Source: Bacteroidota bacterium
GTDB taxonomy: Bacteria; Bacteroidota; Bacteroidia; Chitinophagales; Saprospiraceae
Length of the DNA stretch: 58,901 nt
Assembly (NCBI GenBank): GCA_017857395.1
Contig: JAFMDF010000018.1
Span: 1 to 58,901, forward strand
Direction of reading: 5' to 3'
The notes beneath the pieces are model-generated. The model saw only the letters and a program-made list of their open reading frames with translations. It was not told the origin of the DNA and searched no databases. Position 1 is the first letter of the stretch. Each line of letters opens with the position of its first letter. Positions 1 through 8,026 of the stretch are shown piece by piece. Both the position numbers and the translations under genes were made by a program.

Positions 1-42
1 TATTTCGTGTAATTTATGTATTAATCAAAAATTTGAGCGAAC

Positions 43-924
43 CTAGCGTTGTAAGCCTAAATATTTGTCGTCATATCCTGTATAAGCAATCTTTTTTCCG
101 TTTGGGGAATAGCCAATTGCATTATCTGGACCAATTCTGGAAGTCAACGTTTTTAGGTCTCCCGTTGCTATCTCTATTTCATGTACCTCGCTATCGCTAG
201 GAGCATATTGCCACAGTCTTTGTAAATTAGCCGAAGCGACAATGCTTTTCCCATCAGGACTCCAAGCAATGTTCCCATAATTATTTTTTCCTTTAGTAAT
301 TTGTCTAGGCGTGCCTCCTTCAGCAGATAATATAAATATATGACGGTTTCCATCAGGTAGAATATTTGAAGAACCGTCTGCTTTGAATTTCATCTTTTCG
401 ATGTACTTCGGTGGCGCATTCCATTTAGCCCCTTTCGGCTTAGCAGGCAATTTCACTAAAGAGGGGGATTCCCCTTCTACAAACATTGTAAACGCTATCC
501 ATTTGCCATCTGGTGACCATTGGATACCACTAGGCGAATTTGGCAGATTAGACAATCTAGCTTCTACCCCTGTATCCATCCAACGCAGATATAATTGCGA
601 ACTTTCTTCTTTGGAAGAGACATATAATAATTTTTTACCATCTGGCGACCATCGAGGAGAACGGTCATTTTCCATTCCTGTCGTTAATGGACGATGGTTA
701 TTCCCAGTAACATCAATCGTCCATAAGTTCGACCGATTTTTATCCGTCATAATGTCTTTAAAATTCCGCACATACACGACTGCTGTACCATTGGGCGATA
801 CTTGTGGGTCTGCTGCATATTCTAAATCAAAGACGTCTATGGGTTGTAAAGTATTGGAACTCTGTTGCGCGTAAGTATAAGTAAATGCTAGTAAAAGCGT
901 AAGTGTAGTTAATGCCGATTTCAT
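43..924 (-). pseudogene. Truncated S9-family peptidase (N-terminal propeller part only)
   Basis: The 293-aa product begins with a signal peptide (residues 1-19, ending in TYAQ) and continues as a TolB/WD40-like beta propeller with repeated WSPDGK motifs, as in secreted S9 dipeptidyl/acylaminoacyl peptidases. That family is usually 650-700 aa, with an alpha/beta-hydrolase catalytic domain after the propeller. Here the frame stops after YDDKYLGLQR, inside the propeller, and no Ser-Asp-His domain follows. All three minus-strand frames close within the remaining 42 bases, so a single frameshift cannot rescue it inside the window. What is seen is a propeller without a catalytic domain; the likely reading is a 3'-truncated, non-peptidase remnant. 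A secreted stand-alone propeller is the alternative. Confidence 0.6.
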
Positions 925-1012
925 ATTTATTGATGGAATTTAATTGATAAATGATTGATAGTTGAGTGCAAAATAGGAAAATAGTCTGAAAAGCAATAAA
1001 TGAGCCTTGAAA

Positions 1013-1816
1013 TTATCTGTCAATATTACTTTGTAAATACCGCCGCAACCGTCCCAAATCATCCGTATTTATCAATCCAACTCCTGCCTTTTGTAGTTCT
1101 TTCCATAATCCCTCCTCTTCAGGTGTTGCCCATAATCGAACCTTTTTACCTTGTGCAGTTGCTTTAGCCACTAATTCATAAATCCGCTGAATTTCTTTTT
1201 CACCAACTTCCTCATAATTTTTTACTTGGCAAACTTTCCCTGCGTGTTCACTAATAAAAGGCATTAATGGCGTATCATAATTTTTAGCTAAATCATCTGG
1301 TCTCCCATCCAAGGTCATCAATTGTAAATCATCAAATAACAAATCCCTAAAAGGTCGCTCACCAGAGAGAATAACGGTTACTTTTCCTTTATGAAATTCT
1401 CCATTTTCGTAATAATTCAACATTTCTCGAAAGGGATCTAATCGTTCTCGCAAAGCTTGATAAGCTTGTCCTGACTCAAATTTAATGTCAATCCATAGAT
1501 AAAAATCACCATCATACCCTTTATAAATTTCGCCATTATTGGCTTTAAATCTTTTATAAAGCGGTTTCAAATATTGTTTAGTAAGCGTTTTTAAATCATG
1601 TCGCTTTTTATTTGGCATATTATGCCCAACATATAATTTGCCATAAATAAAAAGGATGTCCGCTTCAACACTTGTAAAACCATTCGCCAAAGCATCTGCC
1701 AAAGGATTTTCCCGTTCATAATCATTATGAGAATGCGCTAAAGGTAGTGGCGTTACTTGCCCACTCATATATACCGAACTACCAAGCAGGAATAACGTCC
1801 AAATTAGGTTCTTCAT
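1013..1816 (-). CDS. Secreted PI-PLC/GDPD-like phosphodiesterase
   Basis: The 267-aa protein has a signal peptide (about residues 1-19) followed by HSHNDY at residues 28-33 and an SVEADI segment near 50-55. This pattern fits the phosphatidylinositol-specific phospholipase C/glycerophosphodiester phosphodiesterase TIM-barrel superfamily, where the early His and the Glu/Asp pair hold the catalytic metal. The C-terminal NTDDLGRLRRYL resembles the closing strand and helix of the barrel. It is probably periplasmic or exported and hydrolyses a phosphodiester, perhaps from phospholipid head groups; the substrate cannot be read from sequence. It lies 88 bp upstream of the truncated S9 gene on the same strand and may be cotranscribed with it. 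Confidence 0.72.
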   Translation of the reverse strand: MKNLIWTLFLLGSSVYMSGQVTPLPLAHSHNDYERENPLADALANGFTSVEADILFIYGKLYVGHNMPNKKRHDLKTLTKQYLKPLYKRFKANNGEIYKGYDGDFYLWIDIKFESGQAYQALRERLDPFREMLNYYENGEFHKGKVTVILSGERPFRDLLFDDLQLMTLDGRPDDLAKNYDTPLMPFISEHAGKVCQVKNYEEVGEKEIQRIYELVAKATAQGKKVRLWATPEEEGLWKELQKAGVGLINTDDLGRLRRYLQSNIDR

Positions 1817-1944
1817 CTTTTAATTTTTTGTCAAAAATAAGCAGCTTGTGCTATTTGTCTACTAAAGCATAAAATTTTACTATCGAATTTAAGTAGATTG
1901 TCTGTTGAAAATTGTTACTTGCAAATTGAAAATTGCCAAATTAT

Positions 1945-2508
1945 ATGGAATACTTATTACAACTAGACGAATCCATCTTTATCCTCATCAATCGAACTTG
2001 GCAAAATACCTTTTTTGATTGGCTACTCCCCTATTGGCGAAATAAATATTTTTGGTTACCAGCTTATTTTTTATTCATTATTTTATTATTTGTGAAGGTA
2101 GGAAAAAAAGGAGTACCTGTTTTACTTTTTTTAGGATTAACCATAGCGGGAAGTGATTTAACGAGTAGTTTTTTAATTAAAGAAAATGTAGAAAGAATTC
2201 GACCATGCAATGATAATCATTTTAAAAAAAATGTTTTTCTGAGAGCGCCCTGTGGTAGCGGCTATAGTTTCACCTCTTCTCATGCCGCCAATCATTTTGG
2301 GATAGCTACTTTTTTAATACTAGCCTTGGGACTACAAATAAAAAAATGGCGTTATTTATTGCTTTTCTGGGCTATTTCTATTGGTTTTGCCCAAATTTAT
2401 GTAGGAGTTCATTATCCATTAGATGTTCTTTCTGGCTTTATTGTCGGTGGAATTATTGCCTTTTTAAGCCATTATTGCTACCGACGCTTCTCTTTTTCTG
2501 TATTTTGA
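1945..2508 (+). CDS. PAP2-family membrane phosphatase
   Basis: This 187-aa integral membrane protein carries the three acid-phosphatase motifs of the PAP2 family: KENVERIRP (motif 1), a SSHAANHF segment (PSGH-like motif 2) and the GVHYPLD segment (motif 3, conserved His and Asp). About five hydrophobic segments surround them. It probably dephosphorylates a lipid phosphate such as undecaprenyl diphosphate or phosphatidic acid at the inner membrane. The ATG at 1945 is preferred over an in-frame TTG at 1933. It is divergent from the upstream phosphodiesterase gene, so the 128-bp spacer must hold promoters for both. The family is clear; the lipid substrate is not. Confidence 0.85.
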   Translation: MEYLLQLDESIFILINRTWQNTFFDWLLPYWRNKYFWLPAYFLFIILLFVKVGKKGVPVLLFLGLTIAGSDLTSSFLIKENVERIRPCNDNHFKKNVFLRAPCGSGYSFTSSHAANHFGIATFLILALGLQIKKWRYLLLFWAISIGFAQIYVGVHYPLDVLSGFIVGGIIAFLSHYCYRRFSFSVF

Positions 2509-2597
2509 TTGTCTTTCAATCGTCTTTTTTTAGGATAACTTGGCTGATTTAAAAAATGCTTTTTATTTTGGTCAAAATATTAAAGAATCTAGCGAAG

Positions 2598-2702
2598 GTA
2601 ACACAGCTCTTTGAGCTATGAACAGTAGCAGCACTCTATTTTTTTCTTATTTTGTTTTGCTCCTTATCATCTCCAAGAGCTGTGTTAGTTCTTCGCCCAC
2701 AA
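2598..2702 (+). repeat. Inverted repeat in the leader of the reprolysin-like gene
   Basis: TAACACAGCTCTT near 2599-2611 pairs with AAGAGCTGTGTTA near 2673-2685, and flanking GCGAAG/CTTCGC bases extend the arms. The structure ends about 10 bases before the ATG at 2712. The left arm resembles the minus strand of a palindrome at 31716-31740, so this is one copy of a dispersed element rather than a gene-specific attenuator. Confidence 0.5.
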
Positions 2703-2711
2703 CAACCATCG

Positions 2712-5700
2712 ATGAAGTACTATTTTACCCTTATCTCTCTACTAAGTACGCTATTTTTATCTGCTCAAACGACCTTTTGGTCAGATGTAGATGCCACGCA
2801 AGTTGCCTTACCTAGAAGCAGCGAAAAAGCTTTATTACCAACTCAATATAGAGCAGTCAGCTTAGCCATCAACGATTTAACAAAAATATTAGCTCGTTCT
2901 CCTAAAGAATTCACTAAGCAAAAAGGGCTAATTATTCCATTGCCAATGCCAAATGGTAGTCTAGTAGATTTTGAAATTTGGGAATCTTCTATTATGGAAA
3001 ATGGCTTGACTAGCCGTTATCCTACCATGAAAACTTATAAAGGGAAGGCAGTGAATAATCCACAATTAAGCACTCGATTGGGGTATACGCCTTTGGGGTT
3101 TCACGCCATGATACAATCTCCCGACGGGGCTATTTTTATTGATCCATTAGCGACCAATCAAACTAAATATTATACCTCTTCTTATGCTAAACACGGTACG
3201 GTTAGCAAAGAAGTTGAAGCAATGACTTGGAATTGTGGCGCAAAAATAACTGATAAAGCGATTGAACCAAGTCCAGTAAACCCAAGTACATCTAGAAATC
3301 AAAATGTGCCTGTCGATTTATACATTTATCGAGCGGCTATTGCTTCTACAGGCGAATATGCTGCTTATCATAATGCGACCACAAAAGAAGAAATTTTAGC
3401 GCGCTATGTCTCTATTATGAATCGAGCAAATATGATTTTTGAACGAGACATTGCTATTAGAATGGTACTAATTGATGATACCGATAAATTAATTTTCTTA
3501 GATGCAGAGACCGACCCCTATACCGATGGTAATAATCTAGTCTCTGCTTTTAGTCAAAATGCCATGGTCGTCGAAAATATCATTAGTCGAGACCAATTTG
3601 ATATAGGCCATGTTTTTATCGCTAATTGTTCTACAGGTGGGGGCGCAGTTGGATTAGCCGCCTTTGGGAGTGCTTGTGAAGCGAATAAAACAGCTGGTAG
3701 TTCTTGTCAATTTTATAATGATTCCCGATTTGCCATTGAACTAGTTTGTCATGAAATGGGTCACCAATTAGCGGCTAGTCATTCTTGGGCCAATTGCCCC
3801 AATTCGGAAGGTCAAATTTCTACAGGAACTGCTTTTGAACCAGGAAGTGGTAGTACAATTATGTCTTATTCAGGCGCTTGTGGTAGTGATAATAATGTGC
3901 AAACGGTGGCAGATGATTACTTTCACAGTGGTAATGTCGAACAAATGCTTAGAGAGCGGAATTTAGAAAGTAGTTGTGCTAATATTATTTCAACCAATAA
4001 TAATCAGCCTGTGGTGGAATTGCCTTATGAAGATGGTTTTTACATTCCAATTAGTACGCCTTTTGCATTAGAAGGCATCGCTACCGATGAGGATGGAGAT
4101 GCCTTAACGTATGCTTGGGAACAAATTAATACAGGGCCAGCCGTTCCATTAGGGGAACCGCTTAGAACAGCACCTACTTTTCGTTCTTTTCCCCCAAGTA
4201 CTAGCCCAGAAAGAACCTTTCCAAAACTAGCGGATTTGATTAGTAATCGAATGGATCGAACAGAAGTCTTGCCTACTTATGATAGAAATCTAACCTTTCG
4301 CTTACTCGTTAGAGATAATAACCCAGAAGCAGGCGGTGTAGATTGGCAAGACCTTTCTTTTGAAGCAACAGAAGAAGCAGGACCCTTTCTCGTCCAATTT
4401 CCCAATAAAGTTGCCGATGTTTTAAATGCAGGTGCTTTTGCAGAAATTAAATGGGATGTTGCAGGCACTAATACAGGTAAAGTCAATTGCCAAAAAGTCA
4501 ATATTTTATTATCTACCAATAGAGGTATTTCTTATGACCATGTTTTGGTTGAAAATACCGATAATGACGGCGTACAATCCGTTACAATTCCAGATATTTT
4601 GACCGACAGAGCAAGAATTAAAGTAGAAGCAGTCGATAATATTTTCTTTGATATTTCTAATCGAGATATTTCGATAGTCTCGCCTACTGCCGAAGGTTTT
4701 TCTTTTGCAACTTCGATTCAAACACAGCAAGTTTGTTTACCGAATACGGTCGATATAGATTTGACCACTTTTTCTTTATTAGATTTTGCAAAACCCATTT
4801 CTTTTTCAGGGCCAGATGGCGCTGGTAATAATTTTAATACCGCATTCGTCAACCCAATTGTTCTCCCAGGAGAAAGCGGTCAGTTTTCTATTACCTTTCC
4901 AGCAGATTATCCAGAAGGCGAGTTTATTTTTGATATTATCGGTGTGGCAGAAGGCGTCGATACCATTCGACGTAGTATTAATTTAGATTTAGTGTCTAAT
5001 CAATTTACTGATTTTGCTTTAATTGAACCAAGTAATAATACCTCAAATATCGGATTACCTCTGTTTCAATGGACACCAACTATTGATGCAGACCTCTATG
5101 AAGTAGAAATTGCCACCAATCCAGCTTTTGGAGCTGCCATTATAGACAAAGGCACCAATATTATCGGTACAATTTATACGCCTTCTATCACTTTAGACCA
5201 AGGAACGATTTATTACTGGCGAGTCAATCCAATCAATGAATGTGGTATTGGCGCTAGTTCTGAAATATTTGCCTTTCAAACGCAAAATTTAAGTTGTACG
5301 GGTGAAACGGCTACAAATGTTCCGATTTTAATTTCTAGTATCGGTACACCCACTATTGAATCGATAATGACGGTGACCCAGAACTTTGAAATTAACGATT
5401 TAAATATTCCATTAATTAAAGGGTCGCATGATTGGGTCAGCCATATTCGAACAACTTTGGTTAGTCCAGCAGGAACTACCGCTATTCTATTTGAAAGAAA
5501 ATGCCCTGGCTCTGTCCCTTTTAGTCTTGGTTTTGATGATGAATCCCCTTCTGAGTTGCCTTGTCCTCCAATTGGTGGTGCTTTACACCAACCTAAAGAA
5601 CCATTATCCGTTTTTGATGGCGAAAGTACATTTGGCGAATGGACACTACGCATTGAAGTAACGGATGGTTTTGGCGAAGGAGGTTCATTAGATGAATGGA

Positions 5701-6347
5701 GTTTAGAATTTTGTGGTAATCTGACTTTAGATGCCCCTACCCTAGTGACCAATGAGGTATTACCCGTTAAACCTAAAAGTGGTCGATTGATTGATAGTGA
5801 ATTTTTATTAGCACAAGATGCGAATAATTCTGCAACTGAATTGATTTATACTTTGGTTAAACAACCTTCGATTGGTAGCTTACTATTCAATAAAGCACCA
5901 ATTGCTGTCGGTACTCAATTTACACAAGCGGATATCAATAATGGTGCTTTTAAATATCGGCATGATACCGATGCCACAGTAGGAACAGACGAATTCACCT
6001 TTACCGTTTCAGATGGAGAAGGTGGTTGGATTGGGATTACACCTTTTCAGATTGTGTTGGATGAAAGTGAATCTACCGTTAGTATCGAAGAAGTATTGGA
6101 GGAAAGTATGGTAAAAGTTTATCCAAATCCAGCAAAAAATTATTTACAAATAGATTTTGCTACTATTGCGCCTACAAATGCTTTGATCCGCATTTTTGAT
6201 GTACAAGGAAAATTAGTGTACCAAAGCAATTTAGATAATCCGGATATTATGGATATTAGTACAGCTAATTTTGAAAATGGTTTGTACTTTTTGAAAATGG
6301 AGATGGAAGAAGGGGTGATTACTAAGAAAATAGTGGTGCAGAGGTAA
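2712..6347 (+). CDS. Secreted reprolysin-like zinc metalloprotease with P-domain and T9SS sorting domain
   Basis: The 1211-aa protein begins with a signal peptide (MKYYFTLISLLSTLFLSAQ), so the ATG at 2712 is chosen over a TTG at 2652. A pro-region is followed by the zinc site HEMGHQLAASH (first His about residue 347) and the Met-turn IMSYSGACG, typical of metzincin (M12B/reprolysin-like) proteases of Bacteroidota. Next come Ig/cadherin-like and fibronectin-like segments, a proprotein-convertase P-domain ending near residue 1000, a cadherin-like repeat, and a C-terminal type IX sorting domain starting at VYPNPAKNYLQIDF. It is probably exported through the Por system and anchored or released outside the cell. 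The third zinc-site spacer position is Ala where Gly is usual. Confidence 0.85.
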   Translation: MKYYFTLISLLSTLFLSAQTTFWSDVDATQVALPRSSEKALLPTQYRAVSLAINDLTKILARSPKEFTKQKGLIIPLPMPNGSLVDFEIWESSIMENGLTSRYPTMKTYKGKAVNNPQLSTRLGYTPLGFHAMIQSPDGAIFIDPLATNQTKYYTSSYAKHGTVSKEVEAMTWNCGAKITDKAIEPSPVNPSTSRNQNVPVDLYIYRAAIASTGEYAAYHNATTKEEILARYVSIMNRANMIFERDIAIRMVLIDDTDKLIFLDAETDPYTDGNNLVSAFSQNAMVVENIISRDQFDIGHVFIANCSTGGGAVGLAAFGSACEANKTAGSSCQFYNDSRFAIELVCHEMGHQLAASHSWANCPNSEGQISTGTAFEPGSGSTIMSYSGACGSDNNVQTVADDYFHSGNVEQMLRERNLESSCANIISTNNNQPVVELPYEDGFYIPISTPFALEGIATDEDGDALTYAWEQINTGPAVPLGEPLRTAPTFRSFPPSTSPERTFPKLADLISNRMDRTEVLPTYDRNLTFRLLVRDNNPEAGGVDWQDLSFEATEEAGPFLVQFPNKVADVLNAGAFAEIKWDVAGTNTGKVNCQKVNILLSTNRGISYDHVLVENTDNDGVQSVTIPDILTDRARIKVEAVDNIFFDISNRDISIVSPTAEGFSFATSIQTQQVCLPNTVDIDLTTFSLLDFAKPISFSGPDGAGNNFNTAFVNPIVLPGESGQFSITFPADYPEGEFIFDIIGVAEGVDTIRRSINLDLVSNQFTDFALIEPSNNTSNIGLPLFQWTPTIDADLYEVEIATNPAFGAAIIDKGTNIIGTIYTPSITLDQGTIYYWRVNPINECGIGASSEIFAFQTQNLSCTGETATNVPILISSIGTPTIESIMTVTQNFEINDLNIPLIKGSHDWVSHIRTTLVSPAGTTAILFERKCPGSVPFSLGFDDESPSELPCPPIGGALHQPKEPLSVFDGESTFGEWTLRIEVTDGFGEGGSLDEWSLEFCGNLTLDAPTLVTNEVLPVKPKSGRLIDSEFLLAQDANNSATELIYTLVKQPSIGSLLFNKAPIAVGTQFTQADINNGAFKYRHDTDATVGTDEFTFTVSDGEGGWIGITPFQIVLDESESTVSIEEVLEESMVKVYPNPAKNYLQIDFATIAPTNALIRIFDVQGKLVYQSNLDNPDIMDISTANFENGLYFLKMEMEEGVITKKIVVQR

Positions 6348-6375
6348 GATAAGTAGGAAACGTCTCATATATCCT

Positions 6376-6413
6376 TAAATCCGTTGGGCAAAATCATTCC
6401 CAACGGATTTTTT
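6376..6413 (+). terminator. Terminator after the reprolysin-like protease
   Basis: AAATCCGTTGGG pairs with CCCAACGGATTT around a 10-base loop and is followed by a run of seven T. It lies about 30 bp after the stop codon. The stem word ATCCGTTG recurs in other intergenic palindromes of this window. Confidence 0.8.
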
Positions 6414-6427
6414 TATTACCCAACGGA

Positions 6428-6520
6428 TGATTAGGCAATCAGCTAAAAAATTATTTAAACCACAATATTAATCCGTTGCCTTTTCAATCAACAGTCTATC
6501 AATTCTTAAATTCTCCAATA
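6428..6520. repeat. Dispersed TCAG.TAAAAAA / ATCCGTTGCC repeat, copy 1
   Basis: The segment has AATCAGCTAAAAAATT and then AATATTAATCCGTTGCC. Related strings in the same order occur at 37946-37995 and 47246-47326. No coding potential is seen here, and the copies share words rather than being identical. Confidence 0.4.
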
Positions 6521-6535
6521 GTCTAGTAAATTAAT

Positions 6536-7039
6536 TTAAGCTATCTTTTCATAAACCACAAAAGAATAATCATAAACATTCTCCGCATCTTTAGGATACC
6601 TAATTCGACTAACTTCCCTCCATTTAGCCCCATCAATAGCTGGGAAAAAAGTATCTCCCTCAAATTCGGCATGCACCTCCGTTAAAACAAGCGTATCCGC
6701 CAAATTCATTGCTTGTTCATAAATACCTGCACCGCCAAGAATACACAATCGCTCTGCACCATCGGCTGCTGCTTGCGCAATGGCGGCTTCAACAGAATGG
6801 ACAATTTTTCCAATATTAGATTGATACCCTTTATTTCTAGTAATAATAACAAATTCCCGATGTGGGCCAAACACCTCGTCTCCCTGTGCCGATTCAAAAG
6901 ACTTTCGACCAGTCGCTAAATAAGCGCCTTCGATAGTAGACCTAAAAAAACGCAAGTCGGCAGGTAAATACCAAACTAAATCATTTTCTTTTCCAATTAC
7001 TTGGTTGTCAGATTTGGCAGCGACGATAATTATTTGCAT
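6536..7039 (-). CDS. folA: Dihydrofolate reductase
   Basis: The 167-aa product is the usual length for bacterial type I dihydrofolate reductase, which reduces dihydrofolate to tetrahydrofolate with NADPH in the cytoplasm. The N-terminal strand IIIVAAKSDNQVIGKEND, the LPADL segment with the catalytic Asp, the ATGRKSFES nucleotide-binding segment, GGAGIYEQAM and TEVHAEFEGDTFFP all match the family. The ATG at 7039 fits the family start, and a longer frame to 7075 would add 12 unlikely residues. The usual thymidylate synthase neighbour is absent. The residue after Trp in the active-site loop is Tyr (WYLPAD) where His or Asp is common. Confidence 0.95.
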   Translation of the reverse strand: MQIIIVAAKSDNQVIGKENDLVWYLPADLRFFRSTIEGAYLATGRKSFESAQGDEVFGPHREFVIITRNKGYQSNIGKIVHSVEAAIAQAAADGAERLCILGGAGIYEQAMNLADTLVLTEVHAEFEGDTFFPAIDGAKWREVSRIRYPKDAENVYDYSFVVYEKIA

Positions 7040-7417
7040 ATTGCAATGAAATTTAGACTGATGAACGATAAACAATGAATGATAAATGAAATATCCAATT
7101 AATCCATGTTTATTTGTTTTTCACTTTTCAGAAGCTGTTTGAGACTTTAAATTTCTATATTTCCTCATTAAACCTACTATTATAACCTCCTTTTTACCCT
7201 TTTCAAGTTCAAATTTAATAATTCACACACAATACCTTATTATAAGTTAATAACCTATTTTTTGATTTGTTCAAAAAAATAGGACACTTATTTTATAATA
7301 CAATATTATCGAAAGAAAATTGCTAGTAGTACAAGTAGCAGGCTACAAAATTCTGTAACCTGTAACTCTCAACTCGCATTCATTTTTTAAATCTAATTTC
7401 AATACACTTACAAAATC
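7040..7417. other. 378-bp spacer with phrase repeat near folA
   Basis: Bases 7060-7090 hold a degenerate tandem phrase built on GATGAACGATAAACAATGAA, close upstream of folA. A similar phrase is at 47188-47220. Bases 7335-7380 repeat words such as GTAGCAGGCTAC and GTAACCTGTAAC ahead of the lipoprotein gene. No gene, RNA or clear promoter was recognised. Confidence 0.45.
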
Positions 7418-7957
7418 ATGAGAAACTTTTTAAAGAACTGTTGTTACCTTACTTTTTTAACGGGCTTTTTATTCGCTTGCAATCCACAAGAACCCGTAGC
7501 ACAAGTCGGCAACACAGGTTTTGAAGCCAATTTTAAAGGCAATGGAACGGGTTTTTACACCATTGATAGCAAAACAGGTCAATTATCTTATATGGTAGAT
7601 TATGGCGAAGATGCAGGCAAATGGCTAAAATTTGGGAATAAGTACCGAGAAAATGGCACCTCCAAATTGCATTTAAAAGCAGTAGAAAGAGGCGCAAATT
7701 TTGGGACTTCTTTTTATATCCTGAATGGTGGCACAGGCCAAGTTAGTTTTATGCTAGATTACGGCGAAGGCGCAGGGACTTGGGCAGGCTTCGGTAATCC
7801 ATTACGTAATGTGACCGTCACCGAATTTGAAACCAATTTCTCTAACGCAGGCATGATTTTTTATGTCTATGATGGTGTGGCGAAAAAAATGCACTTTATG
7901 CAAGACTTTGGCGAAAAAGCAGGTGTTTGGCAATCTTTTGGAACAGATGAAAATTAA
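7418..7957 (+). CDS. Lipoprotein with three internal repeats, unknown function
   Basis: The function of this 179-aa protein is not recognised. Residues 1-21 form a lipoprotein signal with LTGFLFAC, giving Cys21 as the lipidation site. The rest is three imperfect repeats of about 45 residues, each with an aromatic FY core, a G-x-x-x-F-M/Y pair, (V/L/Q)DYGE or QDFGE, an AG.W motif and a FGN or FG ending. The pattern suggests a small beta-rich extracytoplasmic domain in which each repeat forms a similar blade or hairpin. It stands alone between folA and a convergent gene, so context gives no role. Confidence 0.7.
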   Translation: MRNFLKNCCYLTFLTGFLFACNPQEPVAQVGNTGFEANFKGNGTGFYTIDSKTGQLSYMVDYGEDAGKWLKFGNKYRENGTSKLHLKAVERGANFGTSFYILNGGTGQVSFMLDYGEGAGTWAGFGNPLRNVTVTEFETNFSNAGMIFYVYDGVAKKMHFMQDFGEKAGVWQSFGTDEN

Positions 7958-8026
7958 TTGATGGAATAATTAGTACCAAGTTCAATGCTTAATTTTATTG
8001 GTTTTGGACTTGGTACTTCTACTTTA

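Noticed and set aside
4277-5752. Minus-strand frames inside the reprolysin-like gene
   Set aside because: Antisense shadows of a gene with consistent family motifs on the plus strand.
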